Part shown: in pieces, positions 46,471-55,259 of the stretch | How the letters are laid out: each line of letters begins with the position of its first letter | Position numbering within the stretch: the stretch's first letter is position 1 | Source of the DNA: CAVVIO01 sp963748095 | GTDB taxonomy: Bacteria > Bacteroidota > Bacteroidia > Bacteroidales > UBA10428 | Assembly: GCA_963748095.1 (NCBI GenBank) | Contig: CAVVIO010000015.1 | Coordinates: 1 to 64,000, forward strand | Reading direction: 5' to 3' | Length of the DNA stretch: 64,000 nucleotides | Program-made: the position numbers and the translations under genes | Notes under the pieces: model-generated | Seen by the model: only the letters and a program-made list of their open reading frames with translations | Told to the model about the DNA's origin: nothing | The model's database searches: none

Positions 46471-48240
46471 ATGAAAAAATCTTCATACCTGACAAGATTT
46501 CTTATTTGGAGGGCACATAACATTTCTGACAGGCAATTCATTTTGTTTTTAAGTATGATTATTGGAATTGCTGTAGGATTTGGTGCGGTTATTATAAAAA
46601 ATCTCGTGCATTACATTCATGAACATTTGAATATGCTTACCAGGTTGGGATCTGATTACCAGCAACTGATTTATCCATTAATCGGATTGTTGCTTACCGT
46701 TGCATTTATAAAATATATCAACAAAAGACCTGTCAGGCATGGAATCCCAAGTGTATTATATGCTATCTCAAAGGCAAACGGATACATGCATCAGCATAAT
46801 CTTATTTCTTCCATAATTACCAGTGCTTTAACTGTTGGTTTTGGTGGTTCGGTAGGACTGGAAGGGCCGACAGTAGCAACCGGAGCTGCAATTGGTTCCA
46901 ATACTGGTCGGTTTCTTAGGTTGAATCAGCGGCAGATCATGCTTTTACTCGGATGTGCCAGTGCCGGGGCTATGTCTGCCATCTTTAAGGCTCCTATCAC
47001 AGGAGTCGTTTTTGTGCTCGAGGTAATGATGTTTGATTTGACAATGGCCGCTATTGTACCCTTTTTAATTTCTTCTGCCACTGCTGTATTAACTTCTTAT
47101 TTTTTCCTGGGACAAAATGTATTGTATCCATTTGAAATCACCGAGAAATTTGCGTTTAAGGATGTTACATACTATCTTATATTAGGAGTGCTAACAGGAC
47201 TCGTAGCAGTATTTTTCACGAAAACCTACATTATTGTCTCCGATTTTTTTGAAAAAATAAAAGGTGGTTTCAACCGTGTAATTATCGGAGCATCCATTCT
47301 TGGAGTGTTGGTGTTTTTTATACCTTCTTTATTCGGTGAAGGGTATGAGGATATAAATAAGTGCCTTCGGGCCGATACCAGCTATCTTTTCGACGGAACT
47401 ATTTATTCGGGGTTGAGTCATAGTTTCACCGCAGTTATTGTTTTATTGATACTGGTATTCCTGTTCAAAGCAGTAGCGACATCCGTTACTTTCGGCGGTG
47501 GAGGTGTAGGCGGAGTATTTGCACCTACCTTATTTGTAGGCGCAAATGTCGGTTTGTTTTTTTCAAAGTTATTGGATCATTTTGGATTGCCTTTATCACA
47601 AACAAATTTTGCGTTAGCCGGGATGGCCGGGATGATAGCCGGTGTTATTCACGCCCCTCTAACAGCTATTTTCTTAATTGCGGAAATTACCGGCGGGTAT
47701 CAGTTATTTATTCCGTTAATGATTGTAGCCACCATATCCTATGCTACCGTAAGAATATTTCTATCGAATTCGGTTTATACCATTCAGCTGGCAAAACGTG
47801 GGGAGCTTATCACGCATCATAAGGATAAGGCTGTGCTTATGATGATGAACGTTAAAGACCTGATTGAGAAAGATTTTAATATCGTTCATCCCGACGACCC
47901 ACTTGGCGAACTCATTCATGTGATCATGCACGCTCATAGAAATATTTTTCCTGTAGTTGAAAAAGATTATACATTTCGGGGTATTGTAAAAATGGATGAT
48001 ATCCGCCACATTATGTTTAACCAGGAATTGTACGATAAGATTTTTGTGCGCGATCTGATGTTCATGCCTGAAAATGTAGTTCAGTTGAGTGAATCGGTAG
48101 AAGATGTAGCTAAAAAATTTCAGGATAGCGGGAGGTATAATATTGCTGTCATCGAAAACGGTAAATACCTGGGTTTTGTGTCGAGGGCAAAAACCTTTTC
48201 TGCTTATCGTAAATTATTGAAGGATTTTTCGGAACATTAA
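46471..48240 (+). CDS. CLC chloride channel/antiporter with CBS domains (paralogue 1)
   Basis: The 589-residue membrane protein has a CLC transporter core (about 20-440) and a C-terminal pair of CBS domains (about 465-585), which usually bind adenine nucleotides and tune gating. The ion-path motifs are RHGIPSVLYAI (in place of GSGIP), GGSVGLEGP with the external gating glutamate Glu131, and GGGGVGGVFAPTLFVG. The gating Glu supports proton-coupled anion exchange or a gated channel. It is followed 75 bp downstream by a second CLC gene on the same strand, presumably co-transcribed. Inner membrane; the anion carried is presumed chloride. Confidence 0.92.
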   Translation: MKKSSYLTRFLIWRAHNISDRQFILFLSMIIGIAVGFGAVIIKNLVHYIHEHLNMLTRLGSDYQQLIYPLIGLLLTVAFIKYINKRPVRHGIPSVLYAISKANGYMHQHNLISSIITSALTVGFGGSVGLEGPTVATGAAIGSNTGRFLRLNQRQIMLLLGCASAGAMSAIFKAPITGVVFVLEVMMFDLTMAAIVPFLISSATAVLTSYFFLGQNVLYPFEITEKFAFKDVTYYLILGVLTGLVAVFFTKTYIIVSDFFEKIKGGFNRVIIGASILGVLVFFIPSLFGEGYEDINKCLRADTSYLFDGTIYSGLSHSFTAVIVLLILVFLFKAVATSVTFGGGGVGGVFAPTLFVGANVGLFFSKLLDHFGLPLSQTNFALAGMAGMIAGVIHAPLTAIFLIAEITGGYQLFIPLMIVATISYATVRIFLSNSVYTIQLAKRGELITHHKDKAVLMMMNVKDLIEKDFNIVHPDDPLGELIHVIMHAHRNIFPVVEKDYTFRGIVKMDDIRHIMFNQELYDKIFVRDLMFMPENVVQLSESVEDVAKKFQDSGRYNIAVIENGKYLGFVSRAKTFSAYRKLLKDFSEH

Positions 48241-48315
48241 CGGTTTCCGGCGGTTTATTTTCAGACAGTTTGATTAATTTTATTAAAAATATTGGAGTTT
48301 TAATTATTTGAATAG

Positions 48316-50091
48316 ATGTTTAATACAAAGTTGTTAGGAAAATTTTTGATTTGGAGAGGTAAATACCTTGGCCACAGGAGGTTTATCTATTTATTAAGTT
48401 TTATAATAGGTATTGCCGGTGGCCTTGCCGCTGTATTGTTAAAAAATGTTGTTCATCTAATGAACCTTTTTCTGACTCATAATCTGGCAACCGATAAAAG
48501 TAATTTGCTTTATCTGGCATACCCTTTAATAGGTATATTTTTAACAATGATCTTTGTAAAGTTTTTCGTGAAAGATAATATCGGTCACGGAGTCAGCCGG
48601 ATTTTATTTGCCATTTCGAAAACAAATGGAATACTTAAATCACACAACAATTACACTTCTCTTATTGCCGGAACCCTTACAGTCGGTTTTGGAGGTTCCG
48701 TAGGTTTGGAAGCCCCTATAGTACTTACAGGCTCTTCAATAGGTTCTACTCTTAGCCGCTTGTTCAGGCTGAATTATAAAACTACCCTGGTACTGGTTGG
48801 TTGTGGGGCGGCGGGTGCCCTGGCAGGCATTTTCAAAGCACCTATAGCAGCTGTGGTTTTCGGACTCGAAGTTCTTATGCTGGATATAACCATGTGGTCA
48901 ATGATCCCTTTACTGATATCCGCTGTTACGGGCGCCACCATATCTTATTTTTTTCTGGGGCGTGGAGTAATATTCTCTTTTCGTCTTGACGACCCTTTCG
49001 TATTGCATAATATTCCCTATTATATCCTGTTAGGTATATTTACCGGTTTAATATCTGTATATTTTACACGAGGTACGCTCTTTCTGGAAAATATATTCAG
49101 TAAATACAAAAATCCGTATTACAAATCAGTGATTGGTGGTACCGCTTTAGGCCTTACCATATTTTTTCTCCCTCCGCTATACGGAGAAGGTTATGAATCG
49201 TTGAATGCCCTGCTTAGCGGGAATGCAATGGAACTGGCCAATGGAAGTGTATTTTACCAGTTTCGCGATCATATATGGATATTTATTGCTTTTTTGGTAC
49301 TGATACTTTTCTTTAAAGTAATAGCCATGGCAATAACAAATGGAAGCGGCGGAGTAGGAGGTATTTTTGCTCCTTCACTTTTCATGGGAGGAGTTGCAGG
49401 GTTTCTGGTGGCTAAAATCATTAACCAGTTTCATTTTATTGATGTTTCCGAACGAAATTTCTCGCTTATCGGTATGGCTGGTGTAATGGCCGGTGTGATG
49501 CATGCCCCCCTTACTGCTATTTTCCTGATAGCTGAAATAACCGGTGGATATGGTTTGTTTATTCCACTGATAATAACGGCGACAATCTCGTATATGACCA
49601 TTGTGTATTTCGATCCGCATTCTATTTATACACACCGCTTGGCACAACGCGGTGAGCTTATTACCCACGATAAGGATAAGGCAATTCTTACCTTACTAAA
49701 AATCGGAAAAGTGCTTGAAAAAGATCTTGTTACAGTTTCACCTGATGATACACTGGGAGATCTCGTGAAAGCAATTTCCAAATCGAAACGGAATATTTTT
49801 CCGGTTATAAATAAAGACAATATGCTTATCGGGATCGTACTGCTGGATAATATAAGGCATATTATTTTCGATACGGAAATGTACCATACCACTTTTGTCC
49901 GTGACCTGATGACAATGCCGCCAACCTATGTTTCACCCAACGAACCGATGGAAGTGGTCATGAAAAAATTTGAGGATAATAATGCATGGAACCTGCCGGT
50001 TATTGACAATGGTAAATATGTAGGATTTCTGTCCAAATCGAAACTGTTCTCGGTATACCGAAAATGGCTGGTTGATATTTCCGATGAGTAG
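48316..50091 (+). CDS. CLC chloride channel/antiporter with CBS domains (paralogue 2)
   Basis: The 591-residue tandem paralogue has the same core and CBS tail. Its filter motifs differ: GHGVSRILFAI replaces GSGIP (no proline), GGSVGLEAP keeps Glu132 but has Ala for the second glycine, and the third motif is GSGGVGGIFAPSLFMG. The change near the selectivity filter may alter anion choice. CLC proteins are homodimers; two co-expressed paralogues might form heterodimers (inference). The C-terminal CBS pair spans about 470-588. Confidence 0.92.
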   Translation: MFNTKLLGKFLIWRGKYLGHRRFIYLLSFIIGIAGGLAAVLLKNVVHLMNLFLTHNLATDKSNLLYLAYPLIGIFLTMIFVKFFVKDNIGHGVSRILFAISKTNGILKSHNNYTSLIAGTLTVGFGGSVGLEAPIVLTGSSIGSTLSRLFRLNYKTTLVLVGCGAAGALAGIFKAPIAAVVFGLEVLMLDITMWSMIPLLISAVTGATISYFFLGRGVIFSFRLDDPFVLHNIPYYILLGIFTGLISVYFTRGTLFLENIFSKYKNPYYKSVIGGTALGLTIFFLPPLYGEGYESLNALLSGNAMELANGSVFYQFRDHIWIFIAFLVLILFFKVIAMAITNGSGGVGGIFAPSLFMGGVAGFLVAKIINQFHFIDVSERNFSLIGMAGVMAGVMHAPLTAIFLIAEITGGYGLFIPLIITATISYMTIVYFDPHSIYTHRLAQRGELITHDKDKAILTLLKIGKVLEKDLVTVSPDDTLGDLVKAISKSKRNIFPVINKDNMLIGIVLLDNIRHIIFDTEMYHTTFVRDLMTMPPTYVSPNEPMEVVMKKFEDNNAWNLPVIDNGKYVGFLSKSKLFSVYRKWLVDISDE

Positions 50092-50095
50092 CGGG

Positions 50096-50392
50096 TTATA
50101 AAAAAATAAGTTTATAAAGATAACTTATTGTTATAATTACCAAATCGATACGGGCCAGCCATAGTACTGTTTTTCTTCCATTCGGAAGTCGAAACGACAG
50201 GTGTAGTATAAAAGTAATAATAAGGATAATTGTAGGAAGAAGTGCCGGGTAGAGATGAAAACTTTCGCTAAAATTCCCTTTCAGCAGCTCGACAAAAGAA
50301 CGCTGTGCACCGCATGCCGGACAGTCAATACCAAACAACTGCTTGTAGGCACAGGGCAGCATGTGAGTTTCTAACCAGTGAATTAGATTCAT
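50096..50392 (-). CDS. DUF2752 small membrane protein
   Basis: This 98-residue protein has the DUF2752 signature FGIDCPACGAQRSF near the N-terminus, then two membrane helices (about 47-68 and 76-96). The function of the family is unknown; the CPxCG motif may bind metal or take part in thiol chemistry. It lies downstream of a DUF4190-like membrane protein on the same strand, a pairing that recurs in Bacteroidota as far as I recall, and converges closely on the second CLC gene (4 bp between stops). Confidence 0.82.
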   Translation of the reverse strand: MNLIHWLETHMLPCAYKQLFGIDCPACGAQRSFVELLKGNFSESFHLYPALLPTIILIITFILHLSFRLPNGRKTVLWLARIDLVIITISYLYKLIFL

Positions 50393-50398
50393 ATAAAA

Positions 50399-50430
50399 AG
50401 AAGACTGGTGATAACCAGTCTTCTGAATTT
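50399..50430. terminator. Hairpin between the two small membrane-protein genes
   Basis: Arms agaagactggt and accagtcttct around a three-base loop are followed on the plus strand by a T-run (50427-50434). On the minus strand it could attenuate transcription between the DUF4190-like and DUF2752 genes. Confidence 0.55.
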
Positions 50431-50452
50431 TTTTATTATCTAATTTCAGAAA

Positions 50453-50764
50453 TTAACTAAGACCACTCCAAAAAGGGATTGATGCTACACCTATAATTGC
50501 AACAAAAATTATTAAATATAAAATCCATAATCCGTTCAATACAATGCCTATGATGGAAAGTATTCTTCCGGCATTTAGTGAGCCATAACCACTATAACCA
50601 GAAGGATTTGCCTGGTATGCTTCCTTCCCTTTTTTCGATAATACAAGGCCGATGATCCCCAGGACCAAGCCTACAAATAAACATCCGAACACAATGGATA
50701 AAATTCCCAATACCAAAGTGGCAGTCGCATTTGGTAGTTGGGGCTGTGGTTGTTGTCCTTCCAT
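50453..50764 (-). CDS. DUF4190-like small membrane protein
   Basis: The 103-residue product has a short Gln/Pro-rich N-terminus (MEGQQPQPQLPN) followed by two membrane helices: ATLVLGILSIVFGCLFVGLVLG (about 13-35) and ILSIIGIVLNGLWILYLIIF (about 70-90). Between them a glycine/tyrosine loop (NPSGYSGYGSLNAG) is seen. This matches DUF4190, a family of unknown function. I start at ATG 50764; the longer frame to 50878 adds lysine-rich residues that do not fit the family. It precedes the DUF2752 gene on the same strand. Confidence 0.8.
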   Translation of the reverse strand: MEGQQPQPQLPNATATLVLGILSIVFGCLFVGLVLGIIGLVLSKKGKEAYQANPSGYSGYGSLNAGRILSIIGIVLNGLWILYLIIFVAIIGVASIPFWSGLS

Positions 50765-51063
50765 AATAAATAAGTTTTGGTTGTAAATTAATTTTTTTAA
50801 ATGGAATTTGAATATACAAAAATTAGTTAATAAAACTAATTTTTTACTCACTATAACAATATAAATTTTTAAAGACAAAGGTTATAAGCAGGTTATTAAA
50901 GGTGTGATGGAAAGAAAAAAAGATGAAAAATGATCTGTAAACAATGTTATCCCTGGCTGGTGATAAAAGGTTAATTAAATTTTCCCCCTATTTTTTATAA
51001 AGTGTTCATTAAACAGTAATTTTATGTGCGATTTGAAAAAATTATTTATCAATATTTTAAAAC

Positions 51064-52344
51064 ATGAACAGAGATAACCAAATATTTGATCTTATCAAAA
51101 AAGAAAAAGAAAGACAATTACACGGGATAGAGTTGATTGCTTCCGAGAATTTCGTTAGTGATCAGGTTATGGAAGCCATGGGTTCCTGCTTAACCAATAA
51201 ATATGCAGAAGGTTTACCTGGGAAACGCTATTATGGTGGTTGCCAGGTAGTAGACGAAGTAGAACAATTAGCTATAGACAGGGCTAAAGAATTATTCCAT
51301 GCATCGTGGGCTAATGTACAACCTCATTCTGGCGCTCAGGCAAATGCTGCTGTAATGCTTGCCGTACTGAATCCTGGAGATACTTTCCTCGGCCTTGACT
51401 TGTCACATGGCGGGCACCTGACCCACGGATCGCACGTGAATTCTTCAGGATTACTCTACAACCCGATTGCCTATAAGGTAAAAGAAGAAACCGGGACTGT
51501 AGACTATGATATGATGGAAGAACTGGCACTGAAAGAAAAACCTAAACTTATAGTTGCAGGAGCATCAGCATATTCGCGCGACTGGGATTACGCCCGCATG
51601 AGGACGATTGCCGATAAAGTGGGAGCTTTACTTATGGCGGATATTGCACACCCGGCCGGATTGATTGCCACTGGATTTCTGAATCCCCCTTTTCCGTATT
51701 GTCATATTGTTACCACTACCACGCATAAAACATTACGAGGACCAAGAGGCGGAATGATTCTGATAGGAGAAGATTTTGAAAATCCATGGGGTGTGACAAC
51801 ACCAAAGGGTAGTCTGAAAACAATTTCTCAAATGCTCGATTCAGCTGTATTTCCGGGTACTCAGGGTGGCCCGCTCGAGCATGTGATTGCTGCAAAAGCC
51901 GTGTCATTCGGAGAGGCACTTACCGATAGTTATAAAGAATACATTGCTCAGGTTATAAAAAATGCTAAAGTTATGTCGGAAAGGTTTATCGCCAAAGGAT
52001 ATAAAGTAATATCTGGCGGAACCGACAATCATTCCATGCTGATCGACCTTCGTACAAAAGTTCCTGAAATATCCGGGAAAATTGTTGAGAATGTACTGGT
52101 ACAGGCAGATATCACATTAAATAAAAATATGGTTCCTTTCGACAGCCGGTCCCCATTTCAGACTTCCGGTGTCCGTGTGGGAACACCTGCTATCACTACA
52201 CGTGGCGTGAAGGAAGATGTGATCGTTACTATTGTCGACCTGATAGATGAAGTAATTATGAATACCGAGGATGACGGAGTGATTACAAAGGTTCGGAAAA
52301 GCGTAAACGAAATGATGAAAGATTATCCATTGTTTGCTTATTGA
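51064..52344 (+). CDS. glyA: Serine hydroxymethyltransferase
   Basis: The 426-residue PLP enzyme interconverts serine and glycine while making 5,10-methylene-THF, which is the substrate of MetF. Motifs: LIASENFVSDQV, YAEGLPGKRYYGGC, ANVQPHSGAQAN, and the PLP lysine Lys222 in TTTTHKTLRGPRGG. Length matches bacterial GlyA (about 420-430). It is single, with an intergenic hairpin terminator 34 bp downstream. Cytoplasmic homotetramer or dimer. Confidence 0.97.
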   Translation: MNRDNQIFDLIKKEKERQLHGIELIASENFVSDQVMEAMGSCLTNKYAEGLPGKRYYGGCQVVDEVEQLAIDRAKELFHASWANVQPHSGAQANAAVMLAVLNPGDTFLGLDLSHGGHLTHGSHVNSSGLLYNPIAYKVKEETGTVDYDMMEELALKEKPKLIVAGASAYSRDWDYARMRTIADKVGALLMADIAHPAGLIATGFLNPPFPYCHIVTTTTHKTLRGPRGGMILIGEDFENPWGVTTPKGSLKTISQMLDSAVFPGTQGGPLEHVIAAKAVSFGEALTDSYKEYIAQVIKNAKVMSERFIAKGYKVISGGTDNHSMLIDLRTKVPEISGKIVENVLVQADITLNKNMVPFDSRSPFQTSGVRVGTPAITTRGVKEDVIVTIVDLIDEVIMNTEDDGVITKVRKSVNEMMKDYPLFAY

Positions 52345-52378
52345 TAAAAGATTCACAAAATAAGAAGTAAATAATTTT

Positions 52379-52424
52379 CTGCTGCCTGATCAGTTGAGTT
52401 GAAAGAATCAGGCAGCAGTTTTTA
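52379..52424 (+). terminator. Terminator after glyA
   Basis: Perfect 12-bp arms ctgctgcctgat and atcaggcagcag around a 16-base loop are followed by TTTTTAAT. It lies 35 bp past the glyA stop and 12 bp before the TauE/SafE start, so that gene would need its own promoter. Confidence 0.9.
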
Positions 52425-52435
52425 ATAGTTGGAAT

Positions 52436-53236
52436 ATGTTATTATCAGGCAGTAGTGTGGAACATATAGAGTGGTATGTTTACCTGGCAGTAATTGGGGT
52501 AGGAGCCATTGCCGGTTTTATTAATACACTGGCGGGCAGCGGTTCGTTGCTGACCTTGCCATTATTGATGTTTTTAGGATTACCAGCCAACATAGCCAAT
52601 GGAACCAATCGTATAGCCATATTGCTGCAAAATGTCGTAGGCTCATCCAGTTTCCGGCACCAAAAAATTCTGAGTATTAAACAGGGTCTGACCCTTGGGA
52701 TTCCTGCAGTAATTGGCGCCATTGTGGGCGCACAGATAGCTGTTAACTTCAACGAGGTTTTAATGCGCCAGACAATCGGCGGGTTACTGGTAGTTATGTT
52801 TTTTTTGATTGTTTTTAAACCAGATGCGTGGATAAAAGATAAAGCCGGTGAAATAAAATCGAAACAAAGCATATTGAATATGTTGATCTTTTTCCTGATA
52901 GGCATTTACGGGGGATTTATTCAGGCAGGTGTGGGATTTTTTTTACTGGCAGGCCTGGTATTGGGAGTGGGAGCCGACCTGGTGAAAGCAAATGCCCTGA
53001 AAGTTTTTATTATACTGCTTTATACAATTCCGGCACTGGCCATATTTATCTTTCACAATCAGGTGAATTTTAAAATCGGACTTATTCTTGCTGTCGGAAA
53101 TATGACCGGTGCCTTTATCGGGTCGAAAGTGGCTGTAAGTTGGGGACCTAAATTTGTCAGATATATTCTGTTATTGGCAGTCCTTTTTTCTTCTCTTAAG
53201 TTGTTGGGTTTATTCGATCTGATCTTTGGGAAATAA
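52436..53236 (+). CDS. TauE/SafE family sulfite exporter-like permease
   Basis: The 266-residue protein belongs to the TauE/SafE (DUF81) family of polytopic inner-membrane transporters, with about seven to eight membrane helices. Visible are the N-terminal GFINTLAGSGSLLTLPLL and a second repeat-like motif GVGFFLLAGLVLG in the second half. Members export or import sulfite, sulfonates or related anions; the substrate here is unknown. It follows glyA across a terminator and converges on the TonB-like gene with 4 bp between stops. Confidence 0.88.
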   Translation: MLLSGSSVEHIEWYVYLAVIGVGAIAGFINTLAGSGSLLTLPLLMFLGLPANIANGTNRIAILLQNVVGSSSFRHQKILSIKQGLTLGIPAVIGAIVGAQIAVNFNEVLMRQTIGGLLVVMFFLIVFKPDAWIKDKAGEIKSKQSILNMLIFFLIGIYGGFIQAGVGFFLLAGLVLGVGADLVKANALKVFIILLYTIPALAIFIFHNQVNFKIGLILAVGNMTGAFIGSKVAVSWGPKFVRYILLLAVLFSSLKLLGLFDLIFGK

Positions 53237-53240
53237 AAGA

Positions 53241-54053
53241 TTACTGTAGCTTAAAGAAATAAGTGATTGTACCTTTTTGATAAGCCGGGGAATTGGATGA
53301 TCGGTCGAATTTAGATTGCAATGCGGCTTTTTTTGCTGCTGCCAGCAGATAACTGTCCAGGGTGGTCGAACCTTTTACTCCCGGATTAGCATTGACTACA
53401 TTACCCTGTTTATCCACCGTTATTTCAACTACGACCTTGCCTTCTTTCTGATAATCAAATTCCGGCTTTTGCAGCATCATAGGATTACGTCCTTCTAGAT
53501 TGAAAGAAATGCCATTTCCACCGCTTAATCCAAGTGAATGATCCGGTGAATCTGGCGAACCGGTGGGACTTCCCTGGTTGCCCTCATTACCGGATACTCC
53601 TTCGGGTGTATCCGAAGTTCCGCTTTTATTCTGACCGCCATACAATGCTCTTTTGTTTACTTCCCTGGGTTTCTCAATCGGTTTTTCCTCTACTACCGGT
53701 TTTTTCTCTACCGGTACAGGATTTTCTTTTTTTGTAGTGGTTGTTTTTTTAGGTTCGGGATTCTTTATTGCCGGTGCTTCTTCAACATCCTGTGTGAGCA
53801 CTTTTTCTTTTACTTCGGTTTTTGCAACAGGCTGTGATGGAGTAGAAATTTTTTCCGGCTGTTCAACCTGCTGTTTTTCCGATTGTCGTGGTTCTACACG
53901 TCCTCGCCCGGTATTACTGTTGCCAAAGTTTATAAGGATACCTTGTTCAGCCGGCAAAGGAAGTTGTGTGGAAAAGCCAAGTAATAAAATAATGATTATC
54001 ACGGCACCGTGCACTACGACTGTTCCTATAATTCCGTTCTTATTTAACGACAT
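53241..54053 (-). CDS. TonB-like energy-transducing protein
   Basis: The 270-residue inner-membrane protein has an N-terminal membrane anchor (VVVHGAVIIIILLLGF, about 12-28). A Pro/Lys/Glu-rich stretch (about 50-140) should span the periplasm, and the C-terminal TonB-box-type domain (about 195-270, VVEITVDKQGNV to GTITYFFKLQ) should contact outer-membrane receptors. It would pass proton-motive force from the neighbouring ExbB/ExbD. The overall layout also matches the TolA/TonB hybrids of Bacteroidota; receptor partners are not in the window. It is 30 bp downstream of exbD on the same strand. Confidence 0.87.
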   Translation of the reverse strand: MSLNKNGIIGTVVVHGAVIIIILLLGFSTQLPLPAEQGILINFGNSNTGRGRVEPRQSEKQQVEQPEKISTPSQPVAKTEVKEKVLTQDVEEAPAIKNPEPKKTTTTKKENPVPVEKKPVVEEKPIEKPREVNKRALYGGQNKSGTSDTPEGVSGNEGNQGSPTGSPDSPDHSLGLSGGNGISFNLEGRNPMMLQKPEFDYQKEGKVVVEITVDKQGNVVNANPGVKGSTTLDSYLLAAAKKAALQSKFDRSSNSPAYQKGTITYFFKLQ

Positions 54054-54083
54054 TTTGAATGTTGTTTTAACAGGTCGAAAACC

Positions 54084-54476
54084 TTATTCAGCTGTAGTTG
54101 CCAGGATTAGTTTATAATGATTGTTTCTGGCTATATTCATAACTTTTACCACTTCTTCTATAGGTACGCTTTTGTCGGCATGCAGCGAAATGGTAGGTTC
54201 ATTCTGGTTTCTGAGTTTACGTTGTAAAGTTGTTTCCAGCTGCGAGAATGGAACCTGCGAAGTTTCAACATAATATTTAAGATCCCTGGTAATGGAAACT
54301 GTGGTTATAGGTTTTGCCTGCGTCTGGTTATTGCTTTGCGGTAACAGCAGCTTTAGGGCATTAGGAGCAATAAGTGTGGATGTAAGCATAAAAAAGATGA
54401 GTAATAAAAAGACAATATCGGTCATTCCCGACATACTGAAAGCCACACTTACTTTATTTCTTGAACTTAATGCCAT
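54084..54476 (-). CDS. exbD: ExbD/TolR family biopolymer transport protein
   Basis: The 130-residue protein has one membrane helix (DIVFLLLIFFMLTSTL, about 21-36) with the essential aspartate Asp21 in MTDIVF, and a small periplasmic domain that ends in KLILATTAE. It works with ExbB as the proton-driven motor for TonB (or Tol). It sits between exbB (39 bp upstream) and the TonB-like gene. The short length is normal. Confidence 0.92.
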   Translation of the reverse strand: MALSSRNKVSVAFSMSGMTDIVFLLLIFFMLTSTLIAPNALKLLLPQSNNQTQAKPITTVSITRDLKYYVETSQVPFSQLETTLQRKLRNQNEPTISLHADKSVPIEEVVKVMNIARNNHYKLILATTAE

Positions 54477-54515
54477 AATTTATTGAATGTGTCTTGAAAG
54501 TTGCTGTAAATAATT

Positions 54516-55211
54516 TTAACGTTTTGCCGGTTCGTTCAGAATATCCATAAATTCGGTAGTACTGGCCTCCAGTTGGAAAACCACCTTTTCTACCCTGGCA
54601 ACCAGAACGTTATAGGCAAAATAAGCGGCAATTCCTACAATAAGGCCAGCTACTGTAGTAATTAAAGCTGTATAAATACCATTTGATAACTGTGATACTT
54701 CCAGGTTATTCCCTGCGCTTGATATGTCGTAGAAAGCCCTGACCATTCCCATTACTGTACCGAGGAATCCGATCATGGGAGCGCCACCTGCAACAGTTGC
54801 AAGCAGAGGTAGTCCTTTTTCCAGTTTATAAATTTCAAGTTTCCCTACATTTTCGATGGCGGCATTGACATCACCCAGCGGACGTCCGACACGGTTAATA
54901 CCTTTTTCAATCATACGGGCAACCGGATTTGAGAATGACTGACAAAGGGCATGTGCCGATTCCAGTTTTCCATCATGTATATAATCCTTAATCCGGTTCA
55001 TGAAGTTAATATCGATTTTGGAAGCGCTCTTAATTGCAAAATATCTTTCAAAAAAAATGTACACGGCTATTATCGATAGTAAAATAATAGGAATCATCAC
55101 CCAGCCACCCTTGATAGCAAGGTCCAAAAAAGATAATTCATTGGTTGTTCCCTCAGCAGCCTGTACGGCTGCATCTGCCATATTGGCTTGTAATAAAATA
55201 AATATGCTCAT
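54516..55211 (-). CDS. exbB: MotA/TolQ/ExbB proton channel family protein
   Basis: The 231-residue protein has the three-helix ExbB layout: helix 1 (GWVMIPIILLSIIAVYIFFERY, about 35-57) and two C-terminal helices (LPLLATVAGGAPMIGFLGTVMGMV and GIYTALITTVAGLIVGIAAYFAYN). The conserved TVAGGAPMIGFLGTVMGM segment lines the proton path. It forms the pentameric motor with ExbD. It follows tamB by 48 bp on the same strand, so tamB-exbB-exbD-tonB are probably co-transcribed. Confidence 0.92.
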   Translation of the reverse strand: MSIFILLQANMADAAVQAAEGTTNELSFLDLAIKGGWVMIPIILLSIIAVYIFFERYFAIKSASKIDINFMNRIKDYIHDGKLESAHALCQSFSNPVARMIEKGINRVGRPLGDVNAAIENVGKLEIYKLEKGLPLLATVAGGAPMIGFLGTVMGMVRAFYDISSAGNNLEVSQLSNGIYTALITTVAGLIVGIAAYFAYNVLVARVEKVVFQLEASTTEFMDILNEPAKR

Positions 55212-55259
55212 ATTGTTTTGAAGTTTGCTGCAAAGTAATGAAACGAAAAATTACAACTA

